This document shows positions 1 through 8,460 of a stretch of DNA of 31,074 nucleotides, in pieces (within the stretch, counting starts at the first letter, position 1; the number at the start of each line of letters is the position of its first letter). The notes beneath the pieces are model-generated. The model did no database searches and was not told where the DNA came from. It saw only the letters and a program-made list of their open reading frames with translations. The position numbers and the translations under genes were made by a program. This stretch comes from a virus. Where the stretch lies: IMG/VR virus record IMGVR_UViG_3300035703_001342, positions 1-31,074 of that record; one strand, written 5' to 3'.

Positions 1-1122
1 ACAGAATGCCCTCCGGAAATGGGAATGGCGTCGCAGTCATCAGGTCCGGCTTCGTTAAACATTAGTGCAGGAAGTGCTTCAGATATGGCACAGATAATAA
101 AAACACTTATGTCGTTGAATCAGAGCTCGCCCGCGCCTGTTGTTGATATGAATCCAGAATATGAAGGTGCAATGGGCGGAATTGCCGGTGCTGCTCTTGG
201 CGGCGCAATGGGCGGAATTCCAGGTGCAATTGCAGGCGGATCAATTGGTGATAAGCTGACTGGCAAAGAAAAAGCAGTTGACGAAATGGATAGAGATCCA
301 GGTATTGAAGATGCTGAAAGAGATGACAGCATTGAAAGTGTTATAAGCATGGCAGTGCCCAAGTATAATTTTACACCAGTGGACCACGATACTGCAATGA
401 AGATTGCAACTATAGCATCTAAAAAGAGCAATGTTGGATCATATGTAAATTACGATAATGTTGACGAGTTTTATAATTATCTAGAAAAACGTGGTCTTGT
501 AAAAAACACAGATGAAGCATTTGCTAATGAGCCTAACGAAAAATATCAAGATCATAAATTTATGACTAAAGATTTATCAGGCGGCATTAATCGTCAAAAA
601 ACAATGTATCCACCAGCAGCTAAAGGTGATAATCCGATGGCTGTAGAAAGCATAAAGGATCGTCTTTATCGTGCATTAAACGAAAAAAAATCTAAAGACT
701 TGAGCGAAAAACCAAATGAAGGCAACGAATTCAGCGGAGCATTAGCTCAGGCTAAAAAAATGGGCAAGAACGAATTCGAAGTAGATGGCAAAAAGTACAA
801 AGTCAAAGAAGCTGCAAAGCCAGACTTCCTAGACATGGACAAAGACGGCAATAAAAAAGAGCCGATGAAAAAAGCCGTTGCTGATAAAAAAAAAGATTCA
901 GTAGATGAAGCAGTACCTCTAGCAATAGTAGGAGCATTAGCAGGTCGTGCTGCCGCAGGATATGTAGCAAAGAAACTTGGTAAAGGTGCGGTTCAAAATG
1001 CACTTACTAGCAAGGTTGGTCAAACAATTGCGGGACAATTGGGAAGTCGGTTAGCTAACAAAGCTGGTGCTAGGATGTCCGCCGCTGTTGATGATAAAAA
1101 CAAAAACACATTTAAGAAATAA
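1..1122 (+). CDS. Virion-associated protein with glycine-zipper segment (5' partial)
   Basis: The frame is open to the first base of the window, so the gene probably begins upstream; the first ATG inside is at 19 (367 aa from there). Counting from that ATG, residues about 51-77 form a Gly/Ala-rich stretch with G-x3-G spacing, typical of glycine-zipper membrane segments. A charged middle follows with a phrase (NEPNEKYQDH) of a kind I recall from cyanophage virion proteins. Near residue 272 there is an acidic Ca-loop-like motif, DMDKDGNKKEPMKKA. The C-terminus (about 298-350) is an Ala/Gly-rich amphipathic region. It sits directly before the terminase and ends at a strong terminator. Role is inferred as structural or membrane-active virion protein; no enzyme motif is visible. 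Confidence 0.6.
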   Translation, partial: TECPPEMGMASQSSGPASLNISAGSASDMAQIIKTLMSLNQSSPAPVVDMNPEYEGAMGGIAGAALGGAMGGIPGAIAGGSIGDKLTGKEKAVDEMDRDPGIEDAERDDSIESVISMAVPKYNFTPVDHDTAMKIATIASKKSNVGSYVNYDNVDEFYNYLEKRGLVKNTDEAFANEPNEKYQDHKFMTKDLSGGINRQKTMYPPAAKGDNPMAVESIKDRLYRALNEKKSKDLSEKPNEGNEFSGALAQAKKMGKNEFEVDGKKYKVKEAAKPDFLDMDKDGNKKEPMKKAVADKKKDSVDEAVPLAIVGALAGRAAAGYVAKKLGKGAVQNALTSKVGQTIAGQLGSRLANKAGARMSAAVDDKNKNTFKK

Positions 1123-1123
1123 T

Positions 1124-1150
1124 AAAAAGCGCCGAGAGGCGCTTTTTAAA
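1124..1150 (+). terminator. Rho-independent terminator
   Basis: A 10-bp stem (AAAAAGCGCC / GGCGCTTTTT) closes on a GAGA tetraloop of the GNRA type and ends in a T run. It starts 2 bp after the stop codon of the upstream gene. It separates that gene from the terminase, which has its own late promoter motif immediately downstream. Confidence 0.9.
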
Positions 1151-1152
1151 TT

Positions 1153-1160
1153 GCTAAATA
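1153..1160 (+). promoter_or_regulatory. T4-type late promoter motif before terminase
   Basis: GCTAAATA matches the T4/cyanophage late promoter core (TATAAATA or CTAAATA). Only four bases (TTTT) separate it from the terminase ATG. With T4 geometry, transcription would begin at or next to the start codon. No Shine-Dalgarno sequence is present. Confidence 0.6.
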
Positions 1161-1164
1161 TTTT

Positions 1165-2748
1165 ATGGGAAAAAGTTTAGACGGCGTATTAGTTAAAAAA
1201 GCTAATCAAAAAGAAACATATACAGAAAAGCAAATTGATGATATAGTTAAGTGCATGGATCCTGAACTAGGATATTTGTATTTTGCAAAACACTTTGCTT
1301 ACATTCAGCATCCTGTTAAAGGAAAACTGTTGTTTGAACCTTATGAATATCAATTACGATTATTGCACAGCTATCATAATCATCGATTTAATATTAACAT
1401 GATGCCTCGACAAACCGGTAAAACAACCTGCGCTGCAATTTATCTTTGTTGGTACGCAATGTTTCATCCTGATCAAACCATTCTTATTGCTGCACACAAG
1501 TACACTGGTGCACAGGAAATCATGCAACGTGTAAGATATGTTTACGAAACTTGTCCTGATCATATTCGTGCAGGTGCTACTGGATATGCTAAAGGATTTA
1601 TTGAATTTGAAAATGGTTCACGTATTGTAAGTCAAACTACTACCGGAAATACTGGTCGTGGTATGGCTATTTCTTTACTGTACGCAGACGAATTTGCATT
1701 CGTTCAGCCTAACATTGCAGAAGAGTTTTGGACCAGTATTTCGCCTACTCTTGCTACTGGTGGTCGTGCTATTATTACCAGTACTCCAAACAGCGACGAA
1801 GATACGTTTGCAACTATTTGGAAACAAGCTGAACTAAAGTTTGACGAATACGGTAACGAAAACGAGCTTGGTATAAATGGTTTTCACGCATTTAGGGCTT
1901 ACTGGAACGAACATCCAGACCGCGATGATGTGTGGATGAAAGAAGAAATTGGCCGTATTGGCGAGGAAAAGTTTCGTCGAGAATACGGATGTGAATTTTT
2001 AATCTATGATGAAACATTGATTAGTTCTTTGGTGTTAGCTGAAATGGTTGGAAAGTCGCCTATTATCAATATGGGTCAGACACGTTGGTATAAAAAGCCA
2101 AGTGCAAAATACAACTATGCAGTTGCGTTAGATCCTGCCATGGGCACTGGTGGTAACTATGCTGCTATACAAGTAATAGAACTACCAACATACGAACAGG
2201 TAGGAGAATGGCAACACAACACTACAGCAGTACCTGGTCAAATTAGAGTTTTAAAAGATATTTGTCAATACATATCTGACGAATGTAGAACTGGCGGAAG
2301 CAATATATATTGGTCAGTTGAAAACAACGGGCTTGGCGAAGCAGCACTATTGGTAATAAATGATTTTGGAGAAGAAAATATTCCAGGACTGTTTGTGTCA
2401 GAACCGATAAAAAAAGGGCATGTTAGAAAATTTAGAAAAGGATTTAACACCACGCATAGTTCTAAAGTAACTACCTGCGCTAGATTAAAAAGCATGGTTG
2501 AAAATCAACAACTGGTTATCAATAGCAAATCTTTATTAAGTGAATTAAAAGCATTTGTAGCTACAAACAGTTCATTCTCTGCAAAGCAAGGATATACAGA
2601 TGACCTTGTTAGTGCAGTACTTTTGTCTCTAAGAATGATAGATATCATCAAAGATTGGGATCCTGCTATCTACAACAGCTATTCTCAAATTGATTCTGAA
2701 CAGGACTACGAAATGCCTATGCCTATCTTTATATCCAGTAATTATTGA
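1165..2748 (+). CDS. gp17: Terminase large subunit (T4 gp17-like)
   Basis: Motor ATPase and headful nuclease that packages DNA into the prohead through the portal. The ATPase domain shows Walker A MPRQTGKTT (residues 80-88) and Walker B LLYADEF with D175/E176. The C-terminal RNase H-like nuclease has acidic residues D323 (VALDPAMGTGG), E386 (SVENNGLGE) and D479/D480 (YTDDLV), matching the layout of the T4 gp17 catalytic triad. At 527 aa it is a little shorter than T4 gp17 (610 aa) but typical of marine T4-like phages. The start at 1165 gives the expected N-terminus, although no ribosome binding site precedes it. It is not followed by tail sheath, tube or portal genes as in T4; a 1073-aa virion-type gene follows instead. 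Confidence 0.97.
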   Translation: MGKSLDGVLVKKANQKETYTEKQIDDIVKCMDPELGYLYFAKHFAYIQHPVKGKLLFEPYEYQLRLLHSYHNHRFNINMMPRQTGKTTCAAIYLCWYAMFHPDQTILIAAHKYTGAQEIMQRVRYVYETCPDHIRAGATGYAKGFIEFENGSRIVSQTTTGNTGRGMAISLLYADEFAFVQPNIAEEFWTSISPTLATGGRAIITSTPNSDEDTFATIWKQAELKFDEYGNENELGINGFHAFRAYWNEHPDRDDVWMKEEIGRIGEEKFRREYGCEFLIYDETLISSLVLAEMVGKSPIINMGQTRWYKKPSAKYNYAVALDPAMGTGGNYAAIQVIELPTYEQVGEWQHNTTAVPGQIRVLKDICQYISDECRTGGSNIYWSVENNGLGEAALLVINDFGEENIPGLFVSEPIKKGHVRKFRKGFNTTHSSKVTTCARLKSMVENQQLVINSKSLLSELKAFVATNSSFSAKQGYTDDLVSAVLLSLRMIDIIKDWDPAIYNSYSQIDSEQDYEMPMPIFISSNY

Positions 2749-2754
2749 TAAATA
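2747..2754 (+). promoter_or_regulatory. T4-type late promoter motif before the 1073-aa gene
   Basis: GATAAATA overlaps the last two bases of the terminase stop codon and ends 7 bp before the next ATG (2762). No Shine-Dalgarno sequence is visible between the motif and the ATG, so a very short or absent leader is expected. Confidence 0.6.
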
Positions 2755-2761
2755 ATATATC

Positions 2762-5700
2762 ATGAAGAATCTCGAATCAATAGCAAAAGATTTATTTAAT
2801 AAAATAAGAGGAAGATTTCCTAACATTACCTTAGGTGATAACGAGGGTAATGTTACAAACATTCCTAGCGATGCAAGATATTTTGATTTTGCTTTTTTAG
2901 ATGAAAAAGAAAAGAAAATCAGCGTCAGTCTCGATCAAGACAACGGAATAGTTGTTATTGTTGGAAAAGACATTGTCAGCAATCAACCTGAGCACATACA
3001 AGATAAATGGTACAATTTTTTAAAAGAACTTAGAGTCTTTTCAAAAAAGCGTTTATTGAATTTTGATGTAAGAGATATCAACAAATCAATTTTAAATAAA
3101 AGAGATTATAAATTTTTAGCAGCAACACGACCTGGAGACGAACCGATGGCTGAATCAAAAATGTACGGTACTAATAAAACAAGTTACCAACGAATTGGTA
3201 ATGCTAGATTAGCAATTAAGCATACACAATCAATAAATTTAGAATCAACTGGTAGCCGATCACAAAAAATCAAAGCAATTTATGTTGAATCTCCAGAAGG
3301 TGAACGATTCAAATATCCATACAACCATATTGCTGGTGCACGGGCTATGGCTAGACATGTTAGCGAAGGCGGCAATGCATATGACGATTTTGGAAAATAT
3401 ATTTCTGGATTATCAAATGAAGCTTCAAAATTGCAAAAATTTAAAAAGTATATGAGCCGCAGCAGTGTAATGGCAGAAACACTTTCAGAATATATGGATA
3501 CTGTAAATACACGTATACAAGAAGTCAAAAAAGAAATAATGCATTTACAAAAAGAAGGTTTTTATAAACAATCAATAGAAAACTTTACAGTTCCTGTTGT
3601 TGAAGATGTACCAGAGGGCGTGTCAGAAAACTGGATAGATCAATTAACTATCAAGCAATTCAACGAAGAATTAAAAGATGTATTTCCGTACATTTATAAA
3701 TTAATCGGAGAAGCAACAAAAGCCAAAGAATTAGGTCCAGAAGATTTAGATGAAGCAGAACTAGATACCAATGAAGCTGGCGGCATAGGCGGCGGCATGA
3801 GTGGTACAAAATTCTCAAAAGCTGCCAAGTATGCACCAGCAGTAGGTGCAGGTGTGCGCGGTGCAGTAGATAATTCTACAATGGGACTTGGAAAATACGC
3901 CAGAGCAGCAGCAGATTACGGCGTAAAAAACCTAGGATCGTTAGCAGGCATGTCTGAGCCAACAACCTTTGATAAAGAACTAGATCAAGAACGTGAAAAA
4001 GATATTGCAGCACAACGTGATTATCCTGTTGCATGGGATATAGGTGATAAAGTAAGTACGGCTGCTCAAATAGCAAGTGGTGTTGGTACTGGTAAAGCTT
4101 TGGCAACAACAGCAGCAAGATCAGCAGCAAAGGCAGCAGCAACAAAGGCAGCAGCAGCACAGGCCGCTAAAAAGACTGCCGCAAATTTAAAATATCAGGC
4201 TATGGGCATGAGCAATGCCGAATTATCCAATGCTATGAAAATTTCAAAAAGTCCAGAACTAGCACGTGAATTGCAAAGAAGATTAGCACTTCAAAAACTG
4301 CCAAATCTTCCTGTGCCTAAGCCTTTAAATTTAACTCCGCAAATGAGAACTCCTCCTACATCTAGACTTACCTTGACTCCGCAAATGAGAGTTAACCCTT
4401 CTAGAGAAGAATTTGAAATAGAACAGGCGTTTGAAGATATAATGGGACAATTTTCCGATCATGTGTGCGAAGATTGTGGAAATCCAAGTTGGCGTACACT
4501 AAGCGAAGAAAAGCAAAAAGGTTTAGATGGCAAAGTATGCTGGAAAGGCTACAAGCGTATGGGCACCAAAATGAAGGGTGGCAAGCGTGTAGACAACTGT
4601 GTCAAAATCAAAGAAGCCGACGACAAAGGCGTAGGAACTGTGTTTATGCGTTTTACAACTAAACTAACTCCTGAAAAAGAACCATATCTAGTTGGGTATG
4701 CAAACTTTGCAAATCACCCATCTGAAATCACATTTGACGGATCGTTACGTCAATATACTAATTTAAAAACCATGCCCGATATTGCAAATGCTGTAAAAAG
4801 TATTTTAACTGATAAAGTTTTCATTAATGTTAAGGACATTGTGCTGTACAAAGAACCTGGGGTTGTTAGTAGATTTTCACAGTTGAACAAATTTTTTGAT
4901 TGGATGAACAGTACTTACAAAGGCAACCAGATTAAAATTATGGATGCTCCAGAAAAAGATCAAGACAGATTTGATAAAGACAACACACTTTCAGTTGAGG
5001 TATATTTACCCAAGATTAAAAAAGTAATAAAAGTAGGTAGAGGCTCTATACAATCTAACCGTACCGATAACAGATTAAAGACAGGCGATACAGTTCAAAT
5101 TACCAGTGGAGAATATGCAGGATACACTGGGTCAGTTCAACAAATCAACTATAAAAAAGAAAAAGAAAAAGGCTCAGATAGTCCGTATTCAAACGTTGAT
5201 AAAAGAGTAGTTAAGGCTCCAGAACCAAAAATGACTCGCTACTTTAAATTGGGCAACACTAGACTATTCAATTTTTTAAGAAAAGAACGCCCGGACTTGA
5301 TGCAGCAATATTTTAGACCAAACTTTGGTGGCTTTGTGATGAATGACAAGGCATTTAAAGAATTTTTAAAATTTGCAAACTCTAGCGAATTTGGCGATCC
5401 ACAAATAGAAATAGATCAAGCTCGAAGTTTTTTCGAAGATACTAATGTTGATGAGGGTATTAAAAACAAATTAGCAATGCTTGCACTGTTAGGACTAACT
5501 GGAATGGGTGTTATGAAAGGGTTGGATCCTAGCGATTCGCCTTTGGGACAAGCATTACAAAGTGCAGCAGAACAAGGTGATGAAGACGCAGCTATGCATC
5601 TAAGGAATTTAGGCGCTTACATTGACGGCAACGACACTCAAACACTAAGAATGTTAAACTTTCAATACATAGATGAACCAGCGTCAATGAAAGACGATTC

Positions 5701-5983
5701 AACAGTGCCAAATGATTCAACTGCGTCACCGTTGTCAAAAACTCAAAAAATACCAATAGGCGAATTTATTCTAAGTTATTTTGACAGAGAAACAGGCCGA
5801 TTCCCTAAAGGCGAAACAGCGGTATTGACTGCGGTGCAAAAAGATTACGGCGATCAATATGTAAAACCTGCCGTAGAATTTATTAAAAAAGTTGAGGCAA
5901 TGACAGCTAAGAAACAGGTGGAAAAAATACAAAATTCATCGCACCCAGAAACAGAGATGATTAAACACCTAGCTGGTGTTTAA
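2762..5983 (+). CDS. Large virion-type protein with Cys cluster and KOW-like segment
   Basis: A 1073-aa protein without recognisable enzyme motifs. The N-terminal 330 residues are charged and helical. Residues about 340-480 are Ala/Gly-rich with a poly-Ala run. A perfect 15-bp repeat encodes two LTPQMR copies near 525-543. Near 567-615 lies a Cys cluster (CEDCGNPS then CWKGYKRMG and DNCVKI) of a type seen in cyanophage structural proteins. Residues about 765-785 (TGDTVQITSGEYAGYTG) resemble a KOW motif. Near 900-920 there is a hydrophobic stretch (LAMLALLGLTGMGVM). A late promoter motif and a closing terminator make it its own transcription unit. I infer a large virion or internal/ejected protein; function unknown. 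Confidence 0.85.
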   Translation: MKNLESIAKDLFNKIRGRFPNITLGDNEGNVTNIPSDARYFDFAFLDEKEKKISVSLDQDNGIVVIVGKDIVSNQPEHIQDKWYNFLKELRVFSKKRLLNFDVRDINKSILNKRDYKFLAATRPGDEPMAESKMYGTNKTSYQRIGNARLAIKHTQSINLESTGSRSQKIKAIYVESPEGERFKYPYNHIAGARAMARHVSEGGNAYDDFGKYISGLSNEASKLQKFKKYMSRSSVMAETLSEYMDTVNTRIQEVKKEIMHLQKEGFYKQSIENFTVPVVEDVPEGVSENWIDQLTIKQFNEELKDVFPYIYKLIGEATKAKELGPEDLDEAELDTNEAGGIGGGMSGTKFSKAAKYAPAVGAGVRGAVDNSTMGLGKYARAAADYGVKNLGSLAGMSEPTTFDKELDQEREKDIAAQRDYPVAWDIGDKVSTAAQIASGVGTGKALATTAARSAAKAAATKAAAAQAAKKTAANLKYQAMGMSNAELSNAMKISKSPELARELQRRLALQKLPNLPVPKPLNLTPQMRTPPTSRLTLTPQMRVNPSREEFEIEQAFEDIMGQFSDHVCEDCGNPSWRTLSEEKQKGLDGKVCWKGYKRMGTKMKGGKRVDNCVKIKEADDKGVGTVFMRFTTKLTPEKEPYLVGYANFANHPSEITFDGSLRQYTNLKTMPDIANAVKSILTDKVFINVKDIVLYKEPGVVSRFSQLNKFFDWMNSTYKGNQIKIMDAPEKDQDRFDKDNTLSVEVYLPKIKKVIKVGRGSIQSNRTDNRLKTGDTVQITSGEYAGYTGSVQQINYKKEKEKGSDSPYSNVDKRVVKAPEPKMTRYFKLGNTRLFNFLRKERPDLMQQYFRPNFGGFVMNDKAFKEFLKFANSSEFGDPQIEIDQARSFFEDTNVDEGIKNKLAMLALLGLTGMGVMKGLDPSDSPLGQALQSAAEQGDEDAAMHLRNLGAYIDGNDTQTLRMLNFQYIDEPASMKDDSTVPNDSTASPLSKTQKIPIGEFILSYFDRETGRFPKGETAVLTAVQKDYGDQYVKPAVEFIKKVEAMTAKKQVEKIQNSSHPETEMIKHLAGV
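4334..4390 (+). repeat. In-frame 15-bp direct repeat
   Basis: ACTCCGCAAATGAGA occurs at 4334-4348 and again, identical, at 4376-4390. The 42-bp offset keeps frame, so the protein carries LTPQMR twice, 14 residues apart. This looks like a local duplication inside the Pro-rich linker of the 1073-aa protein. Confidence 0.9.
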
Positions 5984-5987
5984 GTTT

Positions 5988-6019
5988 AAGCGTAGTGGAA
6001 ACACTACGCTTATTTTTTT
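5988..6019 (+). terminator. Rho-independent terminator
   Basis: A 10-bp stem AAGCGTAGTG / CACTACGCTT with a GAAA (GNRA) loop is followed by A and seven T residues. It begins 4 bp after the stop codon of the 1073-aa gene and isolates the virion block from gp32. Confidence 0.92.
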
Positions 6020-6043
6020 ATCAATAAAAATCAAATATTTTGA

Positions 6044-6071
6044 TTGACAGATAAATAATATTGTGTAGTAT
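6044..6071 (+). promoter_or_regulatory. Possible sigma70-type promoter for gp32
   Basis: TTGACA (6044-6049) is a perfect -35 hexamer. TAGTAT (6066-6071) is a 4/6 match to -10 at a 16-bp spacing. It would start transcription about 65 bp upstream of the gp32 ATG, allowing host-polymerase transcription early in infection. The late motif overlaps it. Confidence 0.45.
6050..6057 (+). promoter_or_regulatory. T4-type late promoter motif upstream of gp32
   Basis: GATAAATA lies inside the spacer of the possible sigma70 promoter and 86 bp before the gp32 start. Overlapping promoter types would give expression both early and late, as known for T4 gene 32. The late assignment rests on the motif alone. 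Confidence 0.45.
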
Positions 6072-6087
6072 TGTAAATGTGCTACAC
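6063..6087 (+). promoter_or_regulatory. Inverted repeat in gp32 leader
   Basis: GTGTAG (6063-6068) pairs with CTACAC (6082-6087) around a 13-nt AT-rich loop; CTACA follows again at 6089. In T4, gp32 represses its own translation by binding a structured, A/U-rich leader. This leader could do the same, but only the hairpin is visible. The 6-bp stem overlaps the possible -10, so it could instead be an operator. Confidence 0.35.
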
Positions 6088-6143
6088 GCTACAAGGCACA
6101 AATTTTATTAAGCGCATAGGCATTATTATAGGAGGCATTAACT

Positions 6144-7130
6144 ATGGCATCATTATCAGAAATTAGAGCAAAACTGAAAGAACAAGAAACTCGTTCTTCG
6201 GGCGCTGCAACAGGCGGCGGCGACAATGCAATATATCCATTTTGGAATATGCAAGAAGGTCAAACTACAACATTCCGTTTCCTTCCAGATGGCAATCAAG
6301 ACAATACATTCTTTTGGGCAGAACGCTTGATGATCAAGCTTCCGTTCGCTGGAATAAAAGGCGAGACTGATTCTCGCCCTGTACAAGTTCAGGTTCCATG
6401 CATGGAAATGTATGGCGAATCGTGCCCAATATTGAGCGAAGTTCGTGGGTGGTTCAAGGATCCTACGTTGGAAGATATGGGTCGCAAATACTGGAAAAAG
6501 CGTAGTTATCTTTTCCAAGGTTTTGTTACTGATAATCCACTAAAAGAAGACAATCATCCGGAAAATCCAATTCGTAGATTCATTATTGGTCCACAAATTT
6601 TCCAACTTATTAAAGCAGCATTGATGGATCCTGATATGGAAGAACTTCCAACAGACTATACTGCTGGCGTTGATTTTAGACTTAACAAAGGCAGCAAAGG
6701 TGGCTTTGCTGACTACGGAGCATCAAACTGGGCTCGCAGAAGCCGCCCGTTGACAGATGCTGAAATGCAAGCAATCAATACACATGGATTGTTTAATCTT
6801 TCTGATTTCTTGCCAAAGAAACCAACAGAGATTGAACTCAAAGTTCTTTCAGAAATGTTTGAAGCAAGTGTTGATGGCGAAGCTTACGATACTGATCGTT
6901 GGGGTCAGTATTTTAGACCAGCAGGAGTATCAGCAAAGACTGGTGATCCTGTAGCAAACACTGGTAAAAAAGCAATAGTTGTAGACGACGTTGACGATGT
7001 TGATGTCGAAGTTCAAGTTAAGCCTAGTGCACCAGTAAAACCAAAGGCAACTGAGTCTGAGAACTCATTGGCTGGAAATGCTAGCGCACAAGACATTCTT
7101 GCAAAAATACGTGCTCGTCAAAATCAATAA
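6144..7130 (+). CDS. gp32: Single-stranded DNA-binding protein (T4 gp32-like)
   Basis: Coats ssDNA in replication, recombination and repair and contacts UvsX/UvsY and the replisome. The N-terminus is basic and short (ASLSEIRAKLKEQE), matching the cooperativity region. The OB-fold core includes the aromatic-rich FWNMQEGQTTTFRFLPDG and DMGRKYWKKRSYLFQGFV, typical of marine gp32 proteins. T4's His/Cys3 zinc site is not evident; only two cysteines, in CMEMYGESC, are in the right region. The tail is acidic (DDVDDVDVEVQV) then low-complexity, as expected for the protein-interaction tail. At 328 aa it is close to T4 (301). A strong AGGAGG lies 8 bp before the ATG, fitting high expression. The gene is closed by its own terminator. 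Confidence 0.95.
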   Translation: MASLSEIRAKLKEQETRSSGAATGGGDNAIYPFWNMQEGQTTTFRFLPDGNQDNTFFWAERLMIKLPFAGIKGETDSRPVQVQVPCMEMYGESCPILSEVRGWFKDPTLEDMGRKYWKKRSYLFQGFVTDNPLKEDNHPENPIRRFIIGPQIFQLIKAALMDPDMEELPTDYTAGVDFRLNKGSKGGFADYGASNWARRSRPLTDAEMQAINTHGLFNLSDFLPKKPTEIELKVLSEMFEASVDGEAYDTDRWGQYFRPAGVSAKTGDPVANTGKKAIVVDDVDDVDVEVQVKPSAPVKPKATESENSLAGNASAQDILAKIRARQNQ

Positions 7131-7132
7131 AC

Positions 7133-7162
7133 AGTAGGGGAGTTTTCCCCTACTACTTTTTT
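7133..7162 (+). terminator. Rho-independent terminator after gp32
   Basis: A 9-bp stem AGTAGGGGA / TCCCCTACT with a GTTT loop is followed by AC and six T residues. It sits just after the gp32 stop codon and before the Shine-Dalgarno of the next small gene. Confidence 0.92.
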
Positions 7163-7176
7163 CACAGGAGATAATT

Positions 7177-7380
7177 ATGGCTAAAATTACAAAACTCAGC
7201 GACAAACTTAGTAAGATATCTGAATCATTTAGCGTATACATGTACGACAATGGATTCATGGTCGAGGCGAATGGAAGAGATTCCGAAGACGAATGGTCGA
7301 CTGCAAAAGTTCTCTGTTCAACAGAAGACGAACTAATTGCACTTGTACGTGATGCTGTAAACATTAAAAGAGACGTTTAA
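7177..7380 (+). CDS. Small conserved phage protein of unknown function
   Basis: A 67-aa protein with a good Shine-Dalgarno (AGGAG) 8 bp before the ATG. Its stop codon overlaps the uvsX start by one base (TAATG), so the two are translationally coupled. The sequence looks like a small alpha/beta domain with a basic N-terminus, an EANGRDSEDEW turn and a C-terminal amphipathic helix. I recognise no family. Position between gp32 and uvsX suggests a recombination or replication accessory (inference only). Confidence 0.75.
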   Translation: MAKITKLSDKLSKISESFSVYMYDNGFMVEANGRDSEDEWSTAKVLCSTEDELIALVRDAVNIKRDV

Positions 7381-8456
7381 TGGCTAGCAAAACATTTGAT
7401 CCAACTAAATTTAGAAACAGTTTAACTAAATCTATAACCGGCATGAGTGCCGGTTTTAATGACCCTACTGACTGGATTTCCACAGGCAGCTATGCTTTAA
7501 ATTATCTTATCAGCGGAGATTTCCAAAAGGGTGTTCCGTTGGGAAAAGTGTCGGTATTTGCAGGCGAGTCTGGTGCAGGCAAATCTTACATTTGTTCAGG
7601 AAACATTATAAAAGATGCACAAAAACAAGGCATCTATGTTATTCTTGTAGATTCTGAAAATGCACTTGACGAATCATGGTTAACTGCACTTGGAGTAGAT
7701 ACCAGCGAAGAGAAGTTGTTAAAACTTAATATGGCAATGATTGATGACGTTGCAAAAACAATTTCAACATTCATGAAAGACTATCGTGAATTGTCTGCAA
7801 CAGACAGACCCAAAGTATTGTTTGTAATCGATTCGTTGGGTATGCTTATGACACCCACAGAAATCAATCAGTTTGACGCTGGTGATATGAAAGGTGACAT
7901 GGGCCGTAAAGCAAAAGCACTCAAGGCTCTTGTTACTAACTGTGTTAATATGTTTGGAAATGCAAATGTAGGCTTGGTAGCAACCAACCATACTTACGCA
8001 AGTCAAGACATGTTTGACCCGGATGATAAGATCAGTGGTGGATCTGGTTTTATTTACGCATCGTCTATTGTTGTAGCTATTAAAAAATTAAAGCTAAAAG
8101 AAGACGAAGATGGTAATAAAACATCTGAAGTGCATGGTATTCGAGCAGCATGTAAAGTTATGAAAACACGCTATGCAAAACCATTTGAAGGTGTACAGAT
8201 TAAGATTCCTTATGAAACAGGAATGGATCCATACAGCGGATTGTTTGACTTGTTTGAAAAATATGGCTTATTAGAAAAGGTAGGCAATAGGTATCAATAT
8301 GTTACAAGTCAAGGCGAAGTGATGCTTGAGTATCGTAAAAATTGGACCGGAAGTTTATTAGATCGTGTTATGGAAGATATGCCCAATAAAAAGTTATCGT
8401 TGGTAAATATCAACGAAGCTGAAAAAGAAGCAGAACTAACCCATAGCGAGGAATAA
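7380..8456 (+). CDS. uvsX: UvsX recombinase (RecA/Rad51 family)
   Basis: Strand-exchange ATPase that drives recombination-dependent replication and repair. Walker A is GESGAGKS (residues 62-69) and Walker B is VLFVIDS with D151. The switch and L2-like region includes ATNHTYASQDMFDPDDKISGG, a typical UvsX segment. The 358-aa length is close to T4 UvsX (391). The acidic C-terminal tail (NEAEKEAELTHSEE) is usual for recombinases. It is coupled to the small gene upstream and followed 4 bp later by a small acidic gene and then a UvsY-like gene, forming a recombination operon. Confidence 0.97.
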   Translation: MASKTFDPTKFRNSLTKSITGMSAGFNDPTDWISTGSYALNYLISGDFQKGVPLGKVSVFAGESGAGKSYICSGNIIKDAQKQGIYVILVDSENALDESWLTALGVDTSEEKLLKLNMAMIDDVAKTISTFMKDYRELSATDRPKVLFVIDSLGMLMTPTEINQFDAGDMKGDMGRKAKALKALVTNCVNMFGNANVGLVATNHTYASQDMFDPDDKISGGSGFIYASSIVVAIKKLKLKEDEDGNKTSEVHGIRAACKVMKTRYAKPFEGVQIKIPYETGMDPYSGLFDLFEKYGLLEKVGNRYQYVTSQGEVMLEYRKNWTGSLLDRVMEDMPNKKLSLVNINEAEKEAELTHSEE

Positions 8457-8460
8457 TTTA

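Noticed and set aside
120-431. Minus-strand ORF of 103 aa opposite the first gene
   Set aside because: Its Ala/Pro/Ile-rich translation is the complement of the Gly-rich sense gene; no ribosome binding site or neighbours support it.
3876-4160. Leucine-rich minus-strand ORF (94 aa) resembling a membrane protein
   Set aside because: It is the antisense of the poly-Ala (GCA repeat) region of the 1073-aa gene, which reads as Leu codons in reverse.
4465-4662. Arg/Lys-rich plus-strand ORF of 65 aa
   Set aside because: Out-of-frame shadow of the Cys/Lys-rich section of the 1073-aa protein.
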